NCBI GenBank assembly: GCA_021397835.1
Contig: JAJFZO010000579.1
Location: 3,053,001 to 3,117,000, forward strand
DNA: 64,000 nucleotides
Reading direction: 5' to 3'
DNA from: Moringa oleifera
Lineage: Eukaryota > Streptophyta > Magnoliopsida > Brassicales > Moringaceae
Shown here: piece by piece, positions 33,243 through 45,146 of the stretch
Position numbering within the stretch: the first letter of the stretch is position 1
Layout: each line of letters starts with the position of its first letter
Notes under the pieces: model-generated
Seen by the model: the letters and a program-made list of their open reading frames with translations, nothing else
Told to the model about the DNA's origin: nothing
Database searches by the model: none
Program-made: the position numbers and the translations under genes

Positions 33243-36200
33243 ATTAAGTGCAATATTTTAAGAAAAGCACATTCACTCTCCCATTTTTACTTTTTAACAA
33301 AACACTTTCTCTCTCCAATAATTTTTTTTCTTGGGTTTTTCTGAGGATTTCATTTTAGATGATTCTTTTCATGTTGGTGCTTTATTTGATTTTTATATAA
33401 TTTTTATTTTTTAATTTTCATAATTATGAGCCATTTCTAGTATGTTTTATTTTGTTTTTCTAGGGATAAGAAAAAGATTTGAGATCACCATTGAGATAAG
33501 TAATTTTCATTTTCATTTATATATATTTATTGTTTTAAAATTTTTAATTCAATTTGTGTTGTAATTAGAGAACTTAAGAAATTAAATTAGTTTCTAATAT
33601 GGAAAATTAAGTCTATGAAATCAATATAAATCAAATTTTAATTAAAAATGAAAAATTATGGTTTACCTATATTGAATCTAGGTAATTAAAAATTAAAATA
33701 CATAATTACAAAATTAATATTAAAAATTAGGTTTAAATTTCCATTTATGATAATATTAATGTATAATTTAGTTTTTAAATTATAGTATAATGTCGGTTAT
33801 TCAAACTATAAACGAAGAGTTATATTACTTTGAATTTATAGGTTAATTATTAATAACTTAGATGTTAAAATATTACTAATTTAACATTGTACACTAGAGA
33901 GTGATTATATAAATTTATATGTTAGTTGATAAATTAGATACTACAGTATTAGTACTCTAGCAATAGAAATTAAAATGAATTTATTAGTTAGTCAATATAT
34001 TAGATATTATAATAATTTAACATCAGAAATTAGAGTTAGATGAACTTAAAGTTAGTTAATCAATTAGATATCATTATATTAGTAATTATTATAATATTAA
34101 TAATTTCTTGTATTTTGTTTTGTTTTTTTTATGAGATCATCCTTAAGGTAAGCTAATGTATTTTATTTGTAATTTCTATTTTTTATATTTATTAGTTTAA
34201 TTCTATGTTGTTATTAGTGAATTTTAGAATTTAAATTAATTTTTAGTATTAGAAATCAAGTTTATAAAATCAATGTAAATCAAATGTAGATAAAGAATGT
34301 AAATTACTATTCAAATTGAATTTAGGTTATAATTATTTTGTTAATATTATAAATTATGTTTACATTATAATTTATAGTAAAATAACATTATGATTAATTA
34401 AATCTTGGGTACAGGTCCTATAAAACCCTATAGTTTACTCTCAATGACAAATCGAATCCTCATGTTTAATATCGACCATTATAGACCATGAAGTTCGTAC
34501 GTCGATGGAAACAAACTCAAAAATTTATACATAAACTGGAACAAACTTTTGGTTAACATTTTAGTTTATGACATTAACAATTCATGAAGTGTGATGGATT
34601 TTTAAATTTGTACATTCTTCCTAATCCTTTTTCTTAGATTCATTCTTCTTCTCCTTAGAGAGAGATCAAAAAATGACACTATAGATTTGCATCTGTTTTT
34701 TTGGATTTTGGTTTGCATTTTTAAAGTCTAATAGATTTTGAAATTGGACTCTCTTCCATAAAAATTCAAGTAGCCATAAAAAATGATTTTTTATCCTTTC
34801 CTTTCTTACACGTTGATTGTTGTAGAGAAAGACAGTAAAAAAAAATGTAAAGAAAGGTGCAAATTTTCAAACCCAAATCTTACCTCATTCCACCTATCTT
34901 AAAAATTCTAACATCTCAAATCAAATAATCTAAAGTTACCAAATCAAAAAACCTTTGGTTTGATTACCAAAACTAAGACAAATATTGATATATATTAACG
35001 AAGGATAAACAGGAAAAGTGAATTAAAAGCTTGATTTGTGCTAATTTTTTAATGATTTTTTGGCAATCAAACACAGAGTAATTGCTCAAATTGAATCATC
35101 AATTGTAGAGATGAATTTTGGATAATTTACTAAAATCGAATCTTCAAATAGAGTAAATTTTTTTAGAATTACAAGATTTGTTTTTGAAAAAGAAACGAGA
35201 GAATAAAAAGAAGAGAAATGTTAGTTATGAGAGTAGTTTTGCCATGATATGATGCTTAAGGTATTTTCAATGGTGATGGCGATGATGATAATTGCAATAG
35301 ACTTGACATTTGTTGTCAAACTCGATGATTTAGATGAATAAGTTAGGGTAAGCCTTCTTGGCCTCCTTGAGCTCGTTTAACCTTTGGGGAGTCAATGCGC
35401 TTGAACATGAAAAGTTTCATTTGACGTCTTTACTGGACAGCTTGGTAACTTGAAACTTGAAATATGGGGTAGTTTCCTTCAATGAAGGGAAGAGATTCTA
35501 AGGTTGACGGCTCATTCATGCATGGAGGGATTTCTATGGAATAATAAGATTCAAGATTTAGATCATCAGTGACGCAAATTTTGTGTATAAATTCTTTTTC
35601 TTTTTGTATTTACTCTCTGCTTTGTTCTTATTATATGTCAATATATTTCAAGAGAAGAATCAATGATAGTGCCGCAACTCTTATTTTCTTAATTAATTAC
35701 AAGTATTAAATGCATAAAAGAAAGAAAAAGAAAGCGAAAAAGGAGTAATGACAACTTGCTTGGTGGTGAAAATGGAATGAAGATACGATTTTACTCTCGA
35801 CATTAACACTCGGTTTGAGCTTTAGTTAAGTTTTAAGGTTTATGTGGATTATTAACATCATATAAAGGTTTGTAGTATCACTTTTTGAACATTAAGATTC
35901 GATAATATTTTTACCCTTAAGTTTTTTTACATCATAATTTTAGATACAATGTAAAAATTCATTTATAGCACATGATAAAGTGATCATGATTTATTATAGA
36001 AGAAATTCTAAATTATATCTTTTTTTTATTTTACACATTAAAATATCAATGAGATCAATTGTACATATGATGTTTTGATTTCGTTAATCAAGACCTCGCT
36101 GAAAAATTCAAAATTTAAAGATATTTAAATTGAGATCTTTTACAACAAAATTTGACTTGAATTTTTTCATATACATGAAAAAATATTTAAGCTACCATAA

Positions 36201-36990
36201 AAAAATTAGAATTATTTGAGTACTGAAAGTATCTTGTAAAAATTTTTATACTATTAAAAATTAATTAAAATAACTTATGAGTCAAAAGTTATTCAAATTT
36301 GAAAAATGAATTGAAAATAGAATATAGAATTCATTTGAGTCATTTTGAGGTATTTCAAAAATAAAATTACATTTAATTTTTTATAGTCATTTGAGTCAAA
36401 AGTTTAATTTATACCAAATTGAAAGATTAAATGTACAATTAATCTAGTCAGTATATCAAGATTTAAATTAAAAAGCAAGTTTATTTAGAGCTTTTATTTT
36501 ATATATTACCTCGTATTTGTTTGTAAAAATTATATATAATATGTTCTTTGTCTTTATATAAATTATGTACTTGGAGAATTAAGGAGATATATATATATAT
36601 ATATTGGTCAAATTTTTATATAATAAAATAAATCATGATTTTTTTTGTATTTTATATAAATATATATATTTTTGAATGGTATAATACCCTTCTACATGTA
36701 AAATTAGAGATTAAACAACATACATACATGAAATAGTATTAATTTAATACTCTAATTTATGAAGTTTTAAACTTCAGAAGGGACAAGAGTTGAATATTTA
36801 TTAATAGAATATCTAAAAAGTACAAAAAATTGGTAAAGAATTACTTGATTTTTGCAATTAAAAGTTTTTAGAAACATGACTATATTTATTACCTTTGTAT
36901 AAAATGTGACAATATGAAATGTGATACTTCACATGATATATAAGTCATTTACTTGTTAATGAAATTTATCATAATTAGATATGTCATAGA

Positions 36991-37028
<38 letters not shown>

Positions 37029-37855
37029 TTCTCTAAACATCGATGATGCAGTTTTCAAAAAGAAAAAAAAAAAAGAAAAACTGACAGAGTGAATTTGGAC
37101 TTTGTGTGGCGAATTAAATTTCCCTCTCAATTTAGATGAATAGGGATTTAATAACCACATGAAATGTTTGAATTGCCAAGTCATGTGTGTGGTGAATTAA
37201 ATGGTAAACATTTCTGCCTCAATTTAGATGAATGAGGAGGAGGCATTTGGACTTTGAAATTAACTTCCTCTCAAGCTTAATTAACTATTACAGTTACAAG
37301 AGAAAAAAAAATGTAAAAACCATGGGCATTAGAAAGAAGGTAAGACAAGTCACATGTCATGACTGGAGGGACCATAATTCTAAAGCTATTATATCCACAC
37401 AAAATGTTGCTTCCAAATTTGCTTTATTTTTTTGAAGATAAGTTTTGATTTATTTAGTCTTTTGTATTTTGGGTGTTGTAATCAAATCAATGTACTGAAA
37501 CCTGATGCATAAATATGTGAAAAATCAACTTAAAACTTGTGACAATTAGCTCTTAATTTTTTATTTTTAATAAATAATTCAATTTTTTAATATAATAATT
37601 TTTTAAAAAATAAAAATCTTTTATTGATATGATATTGCATTAAGTTTTCTTTTATAAGAATAAAAAATAATTTTATAATTTATTACATAAAAAATAAAAA
37701 TAAATTAAAAAAATTTAACTATTGATTTGGTTAAGATGTTATGTGCATTATTATACTTAATAAAAGATCTTGATTATCTTTAAAAACTGTTGCATCAATT
37801 GATTTTTAAGAGTACATATCAGATGATAATATCATCAAATAAAATCTAATATTGT
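33243..37855. repeat. AT-rich block, homologous to 46.6-48.2 and 50.5-52.9 kb
   Basis: No gene is seen. Landmarks shared in order with the other two blocks include TTTTAACAAAACACTTTCTC, a 31-nt exon-like segment at 33465-33495, AATTAGAGAA, and the ATTATGTACTTGGAGAA / AGTTTTAAACTTC stretch at 36560-36780. A foreign segment of about 2.1 kb (about 34402-36520) is absent from the other two. A (TA)n run lies at about 36993-37022. The end at 37140-37215 resembles 22.2 and 52.8 kb. Confidence 0.65.
34402..36520. mobile_element. inferred insertion of about 2.1 kb in the AT-rich block
   Basis: The homologous blocks at about 47280 and 51790 run on without this segment. Its left part (CAAATCGAATCCTCATGTTT, about 34448) has a loose inverted match near 35885-35910, so part may be a TIR-type element. 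The right boundary is only approximate. No coding region is seen inside. Confidence 0.4.
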
Positions 37856-37858
37856 TAT

Positions 37859-38200
37859 ATGAGATGGTCTAAAATTTCCCTGGTACCTTGGTCCTCAAAT
37901 TCATTCAATGAAATTCTTGTACCCTGGCTGATACTTACAGCTGCCCAACTCTATGATGAAATAAGTGTGACTTCCCAGCTGAACCATTACAGAATTCCAC
38001 TCTGTAACAATTATGTGTTACCCAATTCACCTGAGGACAGTGTCTTCCTGTGCCAGAAGTTTGGATGGGACATCAATGCACAGCATAACCCACATGGAAA
38101 AAACGGATACACCCAGAAAATTTGAACAGAGTGGCCTGTTTACGGCCACTGTTTAGCTCATTTCGAGGACTCAGCATGTGCAGAAAGATGAAGAGAATTC
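37859..38200 (+). repeat. exon-like block of unknown origin, copy at 44.19-44.46 kb
   Basis: An open stretch encodes LYDEISVTSQLNHYRIPLCN and NYVLPNSPEDSVFLCQKFGW before a stop at 38123. The other copy encodes the related NHFRIPLCNNYGLPNS. The shared wording looks like a captured exon fragment, but I recognise no family. It lies at the left edge of two modules. Confidence 0.45.
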
Positions 38201-38690
38201 TCTTTTTTTTGGTAGGCTGCAAATCATAAAATCCTCTAGTTCCATCTCTGTTGTATCTAAGGCTTTTTCCATTTCTCTTCTTTAATAGATAGCAAAGTGT
38301 CTCAATGTAGATATACAATCAAACAGGCCATGATCACCACAAGCAACAGTGCTAGTGCTGGTGATGAAAATACATTTCCTTGTCTACCTTCGGCTGATGT
38401 GCAACGAACTTTATTACTTGTTTATAGGTAAGGTCCACAACTTCGTGACAAATAAGATGTATTAACTTATTGGCTACATTTCATAGAAAGAAATTTAAGG
38501 CCCTGTAACATTTCTATTGGGCATGCAACTTCATACTTCAGCAGATGTGACAACATAATTCCTTGATCTGCCATCCACTCTGGTTAAACAGAGCGGACTG
38601 ACAAAACTTACCGTCAATAAACAATAAGAAACAGCAAGATGCAATAATGCTGTGAAGCACATTTACAGAGGAACACTAAAACTAGAACTG

Positions 38691-38886
38691 TTGGGGTGCG
38701 CCAGGCCCGTGCAGCAGTGCAACGCATGGGCGACACTTAAAGAGCCCAGTAGCAAGCTACCGTGATGGCTCTTCCCCCTTAAAAAATTAATTTAATATCA
38801 TGTGAGTCAATGACCCACGTATCAGATATTAAACTGATAAGAACAGATACTACACTTGATCTTAGCCAAAAGGCCGAGAAAGGTAT
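38691..38886 (-). ncRNA. U2: U2 spliceosomal snRNA (copy 3)
   Basis: This 196-nt gene matches copy 1 closely, including stem-loop I, GTGTAGTATCTG, the Sm site and the 3' stem (GGGCCTGGCGCACCCC). The TATA-like TTATAAAG lies at about 38914-38921, and the USE is perfect (ATCCCACATCG, 38950-38960). It looks fully functional and is the best U2 candidate in the window. Confidence 0.94.
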
Positions 38887-38960
38887 GAGTTACTCGGTTT
38901 CTTTGCTTTTCCTTTATAACCTGTCTTTCGGTCTCCCCTCTGTTGCTCTCGATGTGGGAT
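38887..38960 (-). promoter_or_regulatory. U2 copy 3 promoter: perfect USE and TATA box
   Basis: USE ATCCCACATCG at 38950-38960 on the minus strand, with TTATAAAG at about 38914-38921. The gap of about 30 bp fits Pol II rather than the Pol III (U6-type) spacing. Confidence 0.85.
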
Positions 38961-39663
38961 AAATGCTGATTAGTCCAAGGCGTTGCCTGCAGATGAGTGA
39001 TTAACAGCGGCACAAGTTCACAACGAAGACACAATCCCTCACATTAATTATTATTGTTTGGAGTTCATTGTTCATAGTTTACAACCAAACATGTGAAAAG
39101 AAAAAAACAGTTCTGTATATTTAGAGCAAATACTTAGCAGAAGCTTTATGAGCAGCAGAATGTAAACCAAGACCCTACAAATCTATGCATAAAGGGATGC
39201 CTAACTGAGAGCTAGGCAGAGGAGGTGACTTTCTATTTGGCACTGAGGTGCAACTTCTTCCTCTTCACCCTAGAACCTTCTTTTCTTCAATGTTGAGTGA
39301 TAGGGGACACAGATAGATTGCATGTATTAGTTGTTACTCAAGCTTTTCACCGTACTTTATTGATAGGAAACCACTTGAACGATTTCAAAGAGTTGCACGG
39401 CAAGATCTTCGGTCACTGAAATAACAAGGCTCGCCAGACAAGGTCGGAAATCGAAGTTTCAGGGCTTTGCTTCTAAAGAGGTCTTCCAAAATGCTAAAGT
39501 CCTGACCTAACTGAGGTCCAAGACAGAAGACATGTTCTGCAGTCACGTTGAGTGACACAGAGCTAAAGCATCTCCAATGCTACCACTTCTATATTTAATG
39601 TCTATGAATTTGCTATTTAGAAAATGAAAACAAGCCATTAAACAAAAGCTTTGAATAGATTTG

Positions 39664-39742
39664 GTAGGAGGCTATTCTTTTTACACGGTGTTCTTTTGGT
39701 AAAAGGCGAAAGAATAATTCGCCCTGTGCTCACCGCGCGGCT
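39664..39742 (-). pseudogene. U5 snRNA (copy 2), Sm site deleted
   Basis: The 5' part (AGCCGCGCGGTGAG) and loop I region are present, but loop I reads GCCTTTTACCAAAAG with changed flanks. About 45 bases covering the Sm site and half of the 3' stem are missing. The length is about 79 instead of 124 nt. The USE is perfect (39815-39825), but the TATTAA box of the other copies has become TCTCAA at 39776-39781. It cannot form a normal U5 particle. Confidence 0.88.
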
Positions 39743-40092
39743 GCTTGAGTTTTGGACTTGCACATTCCTTCAAGTTGAGACCCAAGTGTGCACGGTTTGA
39801 GTTTCATCTTTCCACGATGTGGGACTACATGTCAGCCATGGACGTTGCTGTTTTCTGTGATTGTGATGACAGCTTAGATCTTCTAAATTTTTGAAATTGT
39901 AATTGGAGTGCTAATTGTTGAGTGACGGTTTGCAGGACAACTTTGTGGAAAGGACAAAGATCAACCACGCCCTGCAAACTAGTAACTGTAGGCATAATAA
40001 TTATGTTAAGGGGATCACCATCACTATCATATCAAACCAATGACAAAGAATAATAGGTGCCCACAAAAATTTAAGAGTAAGGCCAAATTCAA

Positions 40093-40343
40093 CAACATGC
40101 TGAGGGTGTACCTCGCTCATGCAGTAGGGCATAGCATGGGAGATGCATACAAATTGGTATTATTAGAAAACCCCAGTAGCAAGCTATTATGTCCATCCCT
40201 CACCCCACAAAGTTGAATGTAATGTGAATTGATGATCTGACAGTCTAATACATGTTGTGTAATGTATTATACTATCAAGAATATCAGATTAATATCTGAT
40301 ATAGCATACTACATTTCAAGCACAAAGGTAGAGAAAGATGTGC
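40093..40343 (-). pseudogene. U2 pseudogene between U5 and U1 of module 2
   Basis: The minus strand retains CTTTCTCTACCTTTGTGCTT, ATGTAGTATGC, the TATCAGATATTAATCTGATAT stretch, and AGCTTGCTACTGGGG near the 3' end. The gene is expanded to about 250 nt by insertions and is heavily mutated. Because it is absent or much shorter in the other modules, it probably accounts for part of the longer U5-U1 distance here. Confidence 0.7.
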
Positions 40344-40968
40344 AATGCTACAAGTTTCAATGCCTCTTTTATGGCTGCAGTCTCTACCGTCCCTTTTGTG
40401 GCTTATAGCTGTGGAATGAATAAAAACCCCGACAATACTAAGGAATAAAGTACCTACTGGAGTATACACAATCAGTGCAGAGAGGACAATAGTAGCCCAA
40501 TAACAGATGTCGTGTTATCTAGTACTCTGCTCAGTTCACTAGATGCAGCCCTTTTTACTGCTGATACCTGCCACCTTTTCCACCCTTGTCTTTCCTGATT
40601 TCTTCTTTTCTTCTTCCTGGAGATGACTGACAGCAGACACTTGAAAAGGTTTATAAAGTATGACTTCTTGGAAAGGTTTTGTTCCTGTATTTGCCTTTAA
40701 CTCTGGAGGCTGTTAATAGTATTGACACTGTGCAAAATCAATTACAAGTATGGTAACTGTGATAATAATCTGCTCACACTCCAAAGTTAACCAGTCAATG
40801 GATCTCTAAGATTGGGAAGATAATTATCAGAGAAAAAATTTCATGTATTTCTTATAGACAATACTGAAATGGATTACATGACCAAATCGTTAACAATTAC
40901 TTGATAATAATTTTCCTGATCTTCAAAAATATTACCTGGTTAATTGGGCTGGTTTGAAACTCAATTGA

Positions 40969-41045
40969 ATCCCACCTCGGAAACACAGGACAAAGACTAA
41001 AGGTGATTGGAGGCACAAATGAAGGCGAGGAAGCAGACGGAGAAC
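40969..41045 (+). promoter_or_regulatory. U1 copy 2 promoter, both elements mutated
   Basis: The USE reads ATCCCACCTCG (40969-40979) and the TATA-like box reads CACAAATG at 41014 instead of TACAAATG. The 34-bp spacing is kept. Expression is probably weakened. Confidence 0.75.
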
Positions 41046-41208
41046 ATACTTACCTGGACGGGGTCAATGGGTGATCAAGAAGATTCATGGCCTAGGCAAG
41101 TGACCTCCATTGTACATTGTGAGGGGTGCTCTGCCTAAGGTCTCCCAAAAGAGGGAGAACCTACGTCATAATTTGTGGCAGTGAGGGCCTGCGTTCGCGC
41201 GGCCCTTA
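41046..41208 (+). ncRNA. U1: U1 spliceosomal snRNA (copy 2), diverged
   Basis: The gene starts ATACTTACCTGGACGGGG and keeps the U1-70K loop (GATCAAGAAG), the Sm site (AATTTGTGG) and most of stem-loop IV (GGCCTGCGTTCGCGCGGCC). Stem-loop II has changed (CATTGTACATTGTGAGG instead of the CATTGCACTCCGGAGG of copy 1), which may affect U1A binding. With both promoter elements mutated it may be silent. I call it an RNA gene of doubtful activity. Confidence 0.78.
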
Positions 41209-41555
41209 TCTCTTTGCTGGTTCCAAGCAGTTAAAAGGATTCTGGAATTTGTGTTATCTCTGCTATGCCATCATCTTTATAGCTGATACGAGGAGTCACT
41301 GCAGATGAATAATCTTATGATTGTGAAAGAATGAGGCGCATCTGCAAGGAAACCATAGGTATCAACTACTGGGGCACATACAACAAAGAATCATGTTCTC
41401 GTCATTGTTTATTGTTATTTTGTCTACCACCGAAATTTAAGAGGTCAGGCCCCACTGTTTCTATACGCAACGGTTCATAGTAACTAAACAATACTGAATC
41501 CAGGTTGCACTCACCTGGGTGAAACTATTTTCTAACATACTAAGACATTAGACTA

Positions 41556-41628
41556 AATTTGCTAGGGCTGTACCCTTTCAGAGATCAACCCCTGTTTAGG
41601 CGTATGCCACTTCAAGATTAAACACCAT
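41556..41628 (-). pseudogene. decayed U5 3' relic downstream of U1
   Basis: GGGCTGTACCCTTTCAGAGA, TCAACCCC and GCGTATGCCACTTCAAG follow the order of the U5 3' half (compare 45820-45880). Loop I and the 5' part are gone. Equivalent relics lie at 30.42 and 50.17 kb. Confidence 0.6.
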
Positions 41629-41697
41629 TGAAGCTTAATTATTAATTAGACAGGTGGCCATGCAAATTGTTACAGCAGTTGTTTCTCTTACTCCCAA

Positions 41698-43560
41698 TGT
41701 TTAAGAAAATAGAAATCAGAAAAAAAAAAAAAAAAAAAACCTTGTAGTGAGGCATGAAAAATCATTGCCTTTAAGATAATTATGTCTCTAGAATACAACA
41801 AATTCACAAACTCTCCATGGATAAGTGAAAAAAAGTATGAGTTACCTATTAATGAATATAAATAAAAAAGTACTTATAAATTTTACAACTCTTTAAAATA
41901 ATTGTCAATAAATTATTTTTTAATTTAAACAACTCTAAAAAACAAGTCAAAGTGTGAAGTGCCAAATCTTTTGATATAATATAACAGTATATTATACTAT
42001 TTTAACTTTACACTTTTGCACTTATGTATCCTTTAAAACTCTTTCCCATCAACAATGCGAGGTGCTTGTTCAAACATTACAAACTACAACAATCCCCCTA
42101 CCAGGTTGTAATGTCATAATGAATATTATACTTACAAGAAAGTATCTTTGGATTTAAACCTTCAACTAAAGATATTAAATTTTTAAAAATAAAAAGTATT
42201 AAATGATTTATTATTTAATAAAAAATTTTGAATCTTACACATAATATTTTGAGTAAATATTATTTTATATTTTGAATTTTGTGTTACTTTTCTAATCAAA
42301 CTCTAACTTTAAAAACATATCCAAATAAGCTTGTATATATTAATTCTGCATGTATAAACTCAACAATAACATTAGATTTTAAATTTAGGAGCTTATATGC
42401 CTTTGAATTTTGCGCATAACCGACAAATACTTTTAATTCCTAACTTTGTTTTCTATAGATCAAGAACTTTATAGAATGTTATGCACCCTCAAACTTTTAA
42501 ACAACTTGATTTTGGTTTTCTATCATTCCAAATTTCATAAGATGCAAAATGAAATTTTTTAGAATGAACTCTATTATGTACATGACATGCTGTGCATAAT
42601 GCTTCACCCTATAAATTGAATGGTAATTTAGAATTCATTAGCATAAAATTCACCATTTCGACTGAAGTTCTATTCTTTCTTTCTGCTGACCACTTTATGG
42701 AGGTGTCTAAGCGCAGAAGTTTGATGAATAATTCAAGTTTTTTCACAAAATGTTGAGAATTCAAATGGAAAATATCCTCCATCTCTATGATCACTAAGAA
42801 GAATTTAATTCTTTTCTCCTTTTCATTTTCTACTTCAAACTTGAATTCTTCAAATTCATTGAATACTTCATCTTTAGATGCTAATAAATAAACAAAAGTA
42901 TATCTAGAATGATTATCAATAGAAGTTAAGAAGTATCTTTTCCATCCTCTAGTTAGCAAATCATTTAATTCACAAAAATCAAAATGAATAAGTTCTAATT
43001 ATTTAGGATTTCCATTTGCTCTTGAAAGCGATTTCTTAGCCATTTTTGCTTCTCTACATATTTCACATTTATCATTATGATCATCTTGATAAGATATGTA
43101 ATCATATTTAGGCATATTTCAGTGAACTAAAACTTAAATGTGCAAGTCTAGCATGCCATAAAGATGAAGTATATTCAACAATGTTAGCAAAAGAATACTT
43201 TATTTCATTGAGACTCAACTTAATAGTACCATTACAAGAGTAACTTCAATTTTGCAAGTAGATTGAAACTGTTCAATTGAAAAACTTTCAGGAAAATGCA
43301 AAATTTTCTCCTATACTCACTCCAAGAAGAGGCAAATAGCTTCCACTTAAAGTCAATCAAGAATCTTAATATCAAGTTCTCCAAGTTTTGAAACCAAAAT
43401 TTGCAATTCCTGGACTTGATCCATGATAGGCAGATCATAAGATATTTTAAAGTCAAAATATTTCAAAACAAGAAATTTGTCAATACCTTTCTTTTTGTTC
43501 TTGTACTTTATTTGTAAAGCCTTCCAAATTTCTCTTGGATCCTTCATATTTGAATATAAA
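41698..43560 (-). mobile_element. degenerate Ty1/copia element (module 2 copy of the same insertion)
   Basis: The 3' LTR is about 41698-42090 and ends in CA beside CCCAA (41693-41697), the same position as the 30.53 kb copy. A polypurine tract (GGTAGGGGGA on the minus strand) precedes it. The interior includes integrase (RYFLTSIDNHSRYTFVYLLA, 42609-42959) and gag (REIWKALQIKYKNKKKG and LQILVSKLGELDIKILD, 43353-43547). The 5' LTR is not found, and RT and RNase H are missing. It is inactive. Confidence 0.85.
42609..42959 (-). pseudogene. copia integrase fragment
   Basis: KRYFLTSIDNHSRYTFVYLL marks the first catalytic Asp of the integrase core, and KWSAERKNRTSVEMVNFML marks the end of the core (the RKNRT motif). 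The middle part is shortened and the DDE set is incomplete. Confidence 0.85.
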
Positions 43561-44184
43561 TCACGTGTCGCGTCATGTCACTACAGGTAATTCCACTAAC
43601 CATTTTCTTCAGGGGCGATCAACTATCGGGAAAGGAAAGAAAGAGGAACTCTAAATCATTGGGTTCCTCTTTTTTTCTCCCTTTTCTTTCTTCTTTGTAA
43701 CTCTCTCTCTGATGGCAACGTCTGTTTCCTCCTCCGTGTATCACCCTTAATCCGGCTAAAATAATTTAGTTTACTTCCATCGTTGGTGGTATTAGGCTTC
43801 CTCATTTGGGTAATTTTTTTTTAAAAAAAATATCTATATTATGTATACATTATTTTTTGTTGAAAGTTTAATTTTTGTTTATTTACACCATTATTTATTT
43901 GGGTAAGATTACTTTTGTGTATATTTCAGTCAAGTACTTGATTAATTATTTTTGAATTATATTTTGTTAGAAACCCAAATAATATAATTATTGTTTTTTT
44001 TTTTTTTGTATTTTAGAGAAGATAGAAGTTACTAATTAACCTTAATTTGGAGAATAAACTTTTGAGGCATGTATGATATTTTTTCAAATTTATTTATTGT
44101 GTTTTTTATTTTATTATATATTGGTTTTGTATTTATATGAATTTAAATTTAAATTAAATAATTAGATGCATCTTTAGAGTTCAA
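43561..44184. other. AT-rich spacer, no gene seen
   Basis: No gene is seen. A pyrimidine-rich stretch (43640-43720) is followed by AT-rich DNA. It lies where the 5' part of the copia element and the 3' half of U2 would be expected by comparison with module 1. Confidence 0.4.
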
Positions 44185-44460
44185 AAATTTCTTGGTGCCT
44201 TGGTCCCCATATTCATCAATGAAATTCATGTACCATGGCTGATACTTACAGTCACCGAAACTTGATTATGAAAAATATGACTTCCCAACTAAATCATTTC
44301 AGAATTCCACTCTGTAACAACTATGGATTACCCAATTCACATACCGGAAGTCTGGATGGGACCTCAATGCACAGAAAATTTAAACAGGGTGGCTTCTTTG
44401 CAGCCACTGTTGGCGAACCTGAAGGACTCCAGCTTGTGAAGACAGATGAGGAGAATTAAT
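44185..44460 (+). repeat. exon-like block, second copy
   Basis: A frame on the plus strand reads MKNMTSQLNHFRIPLCNNYG and later FFAATVGEPEGLQLVKTDEE before TAA at 44457-44459. It parallels 37859-38200. The product is not recognised. A 50-bp direct duplication (44431-44480 and 44481-44528) sits at its end. Confidence 0.45.
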
Positions 44461-44950
44461 TTGGGTAGGCTGCAAATCCCAGCATGTGAAGACAGATGAA
44501 GAGCATTAATTTGGGTAGGCTGCAAATCATAAAATCCTCTCATTGCGCCTCTGTTGTATCTCAGGCTTTCTCCATTTCTCTTCTTTAATAAATAGAAAAA
44601 TCTCTCAATGAAGATATACAATCATACTGGCCATGATCACCACAAGCAATAGTGCTATTGCCTGGGATGATATACATTTACTCATCTACCTTCAGCTGAT
44701 TGGTATGCAACTTCAGGCTTGAGAACAAGGAGATGTGACAGTACTTAATTCCTTGGTCTGTCATCAACTCTGATTAAACGAGGCAGACCGATATCATAAT
44801 TAGTGCAAGTCGTACACAACTTACAGTCAATAGACAATAACAAAATAGTCAATAAACAATAACAAACAGAAGAAAAAGACTTGGAGCAACAAGGATAGAG
44901 TAATGTTCCTTCAAGCAGACATATAGGGAAAAATATTTAAACTACAATTG

Positions 44951-45146
44951 GTTGGGTGCGCCAGGCCCGTGCAGCAGTGCAACGCATGGGCGACACTTGA
45001 AGAGCCCAGTAGCAAGCTACTGTCGTGGCTCTTCCCCATCAAAAGATTAATTTAATATCATGTGAATCAATGACTCACGTATCAGATATTAAACTGATAA
45101 GAACAGATACTACACTTGATCTTAGCCAAAAGGCCGAGAAAGGTAT
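44951..45146 (-). ncRNA. U2: U2 spliceosomal snRNA (copy 4)
   Basis: This is a 196-nt match to copies 1 and 3 with the same core motifs and 3' end. The TATA-like box (TTATAAAA, about 45171-45178) is intact. The USE reads GTCCAACATCG (45211-45221), one base off consensus in the central CCC. The RNA itself looks competent; promoter strength may be lower. Confidence 0.9.
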
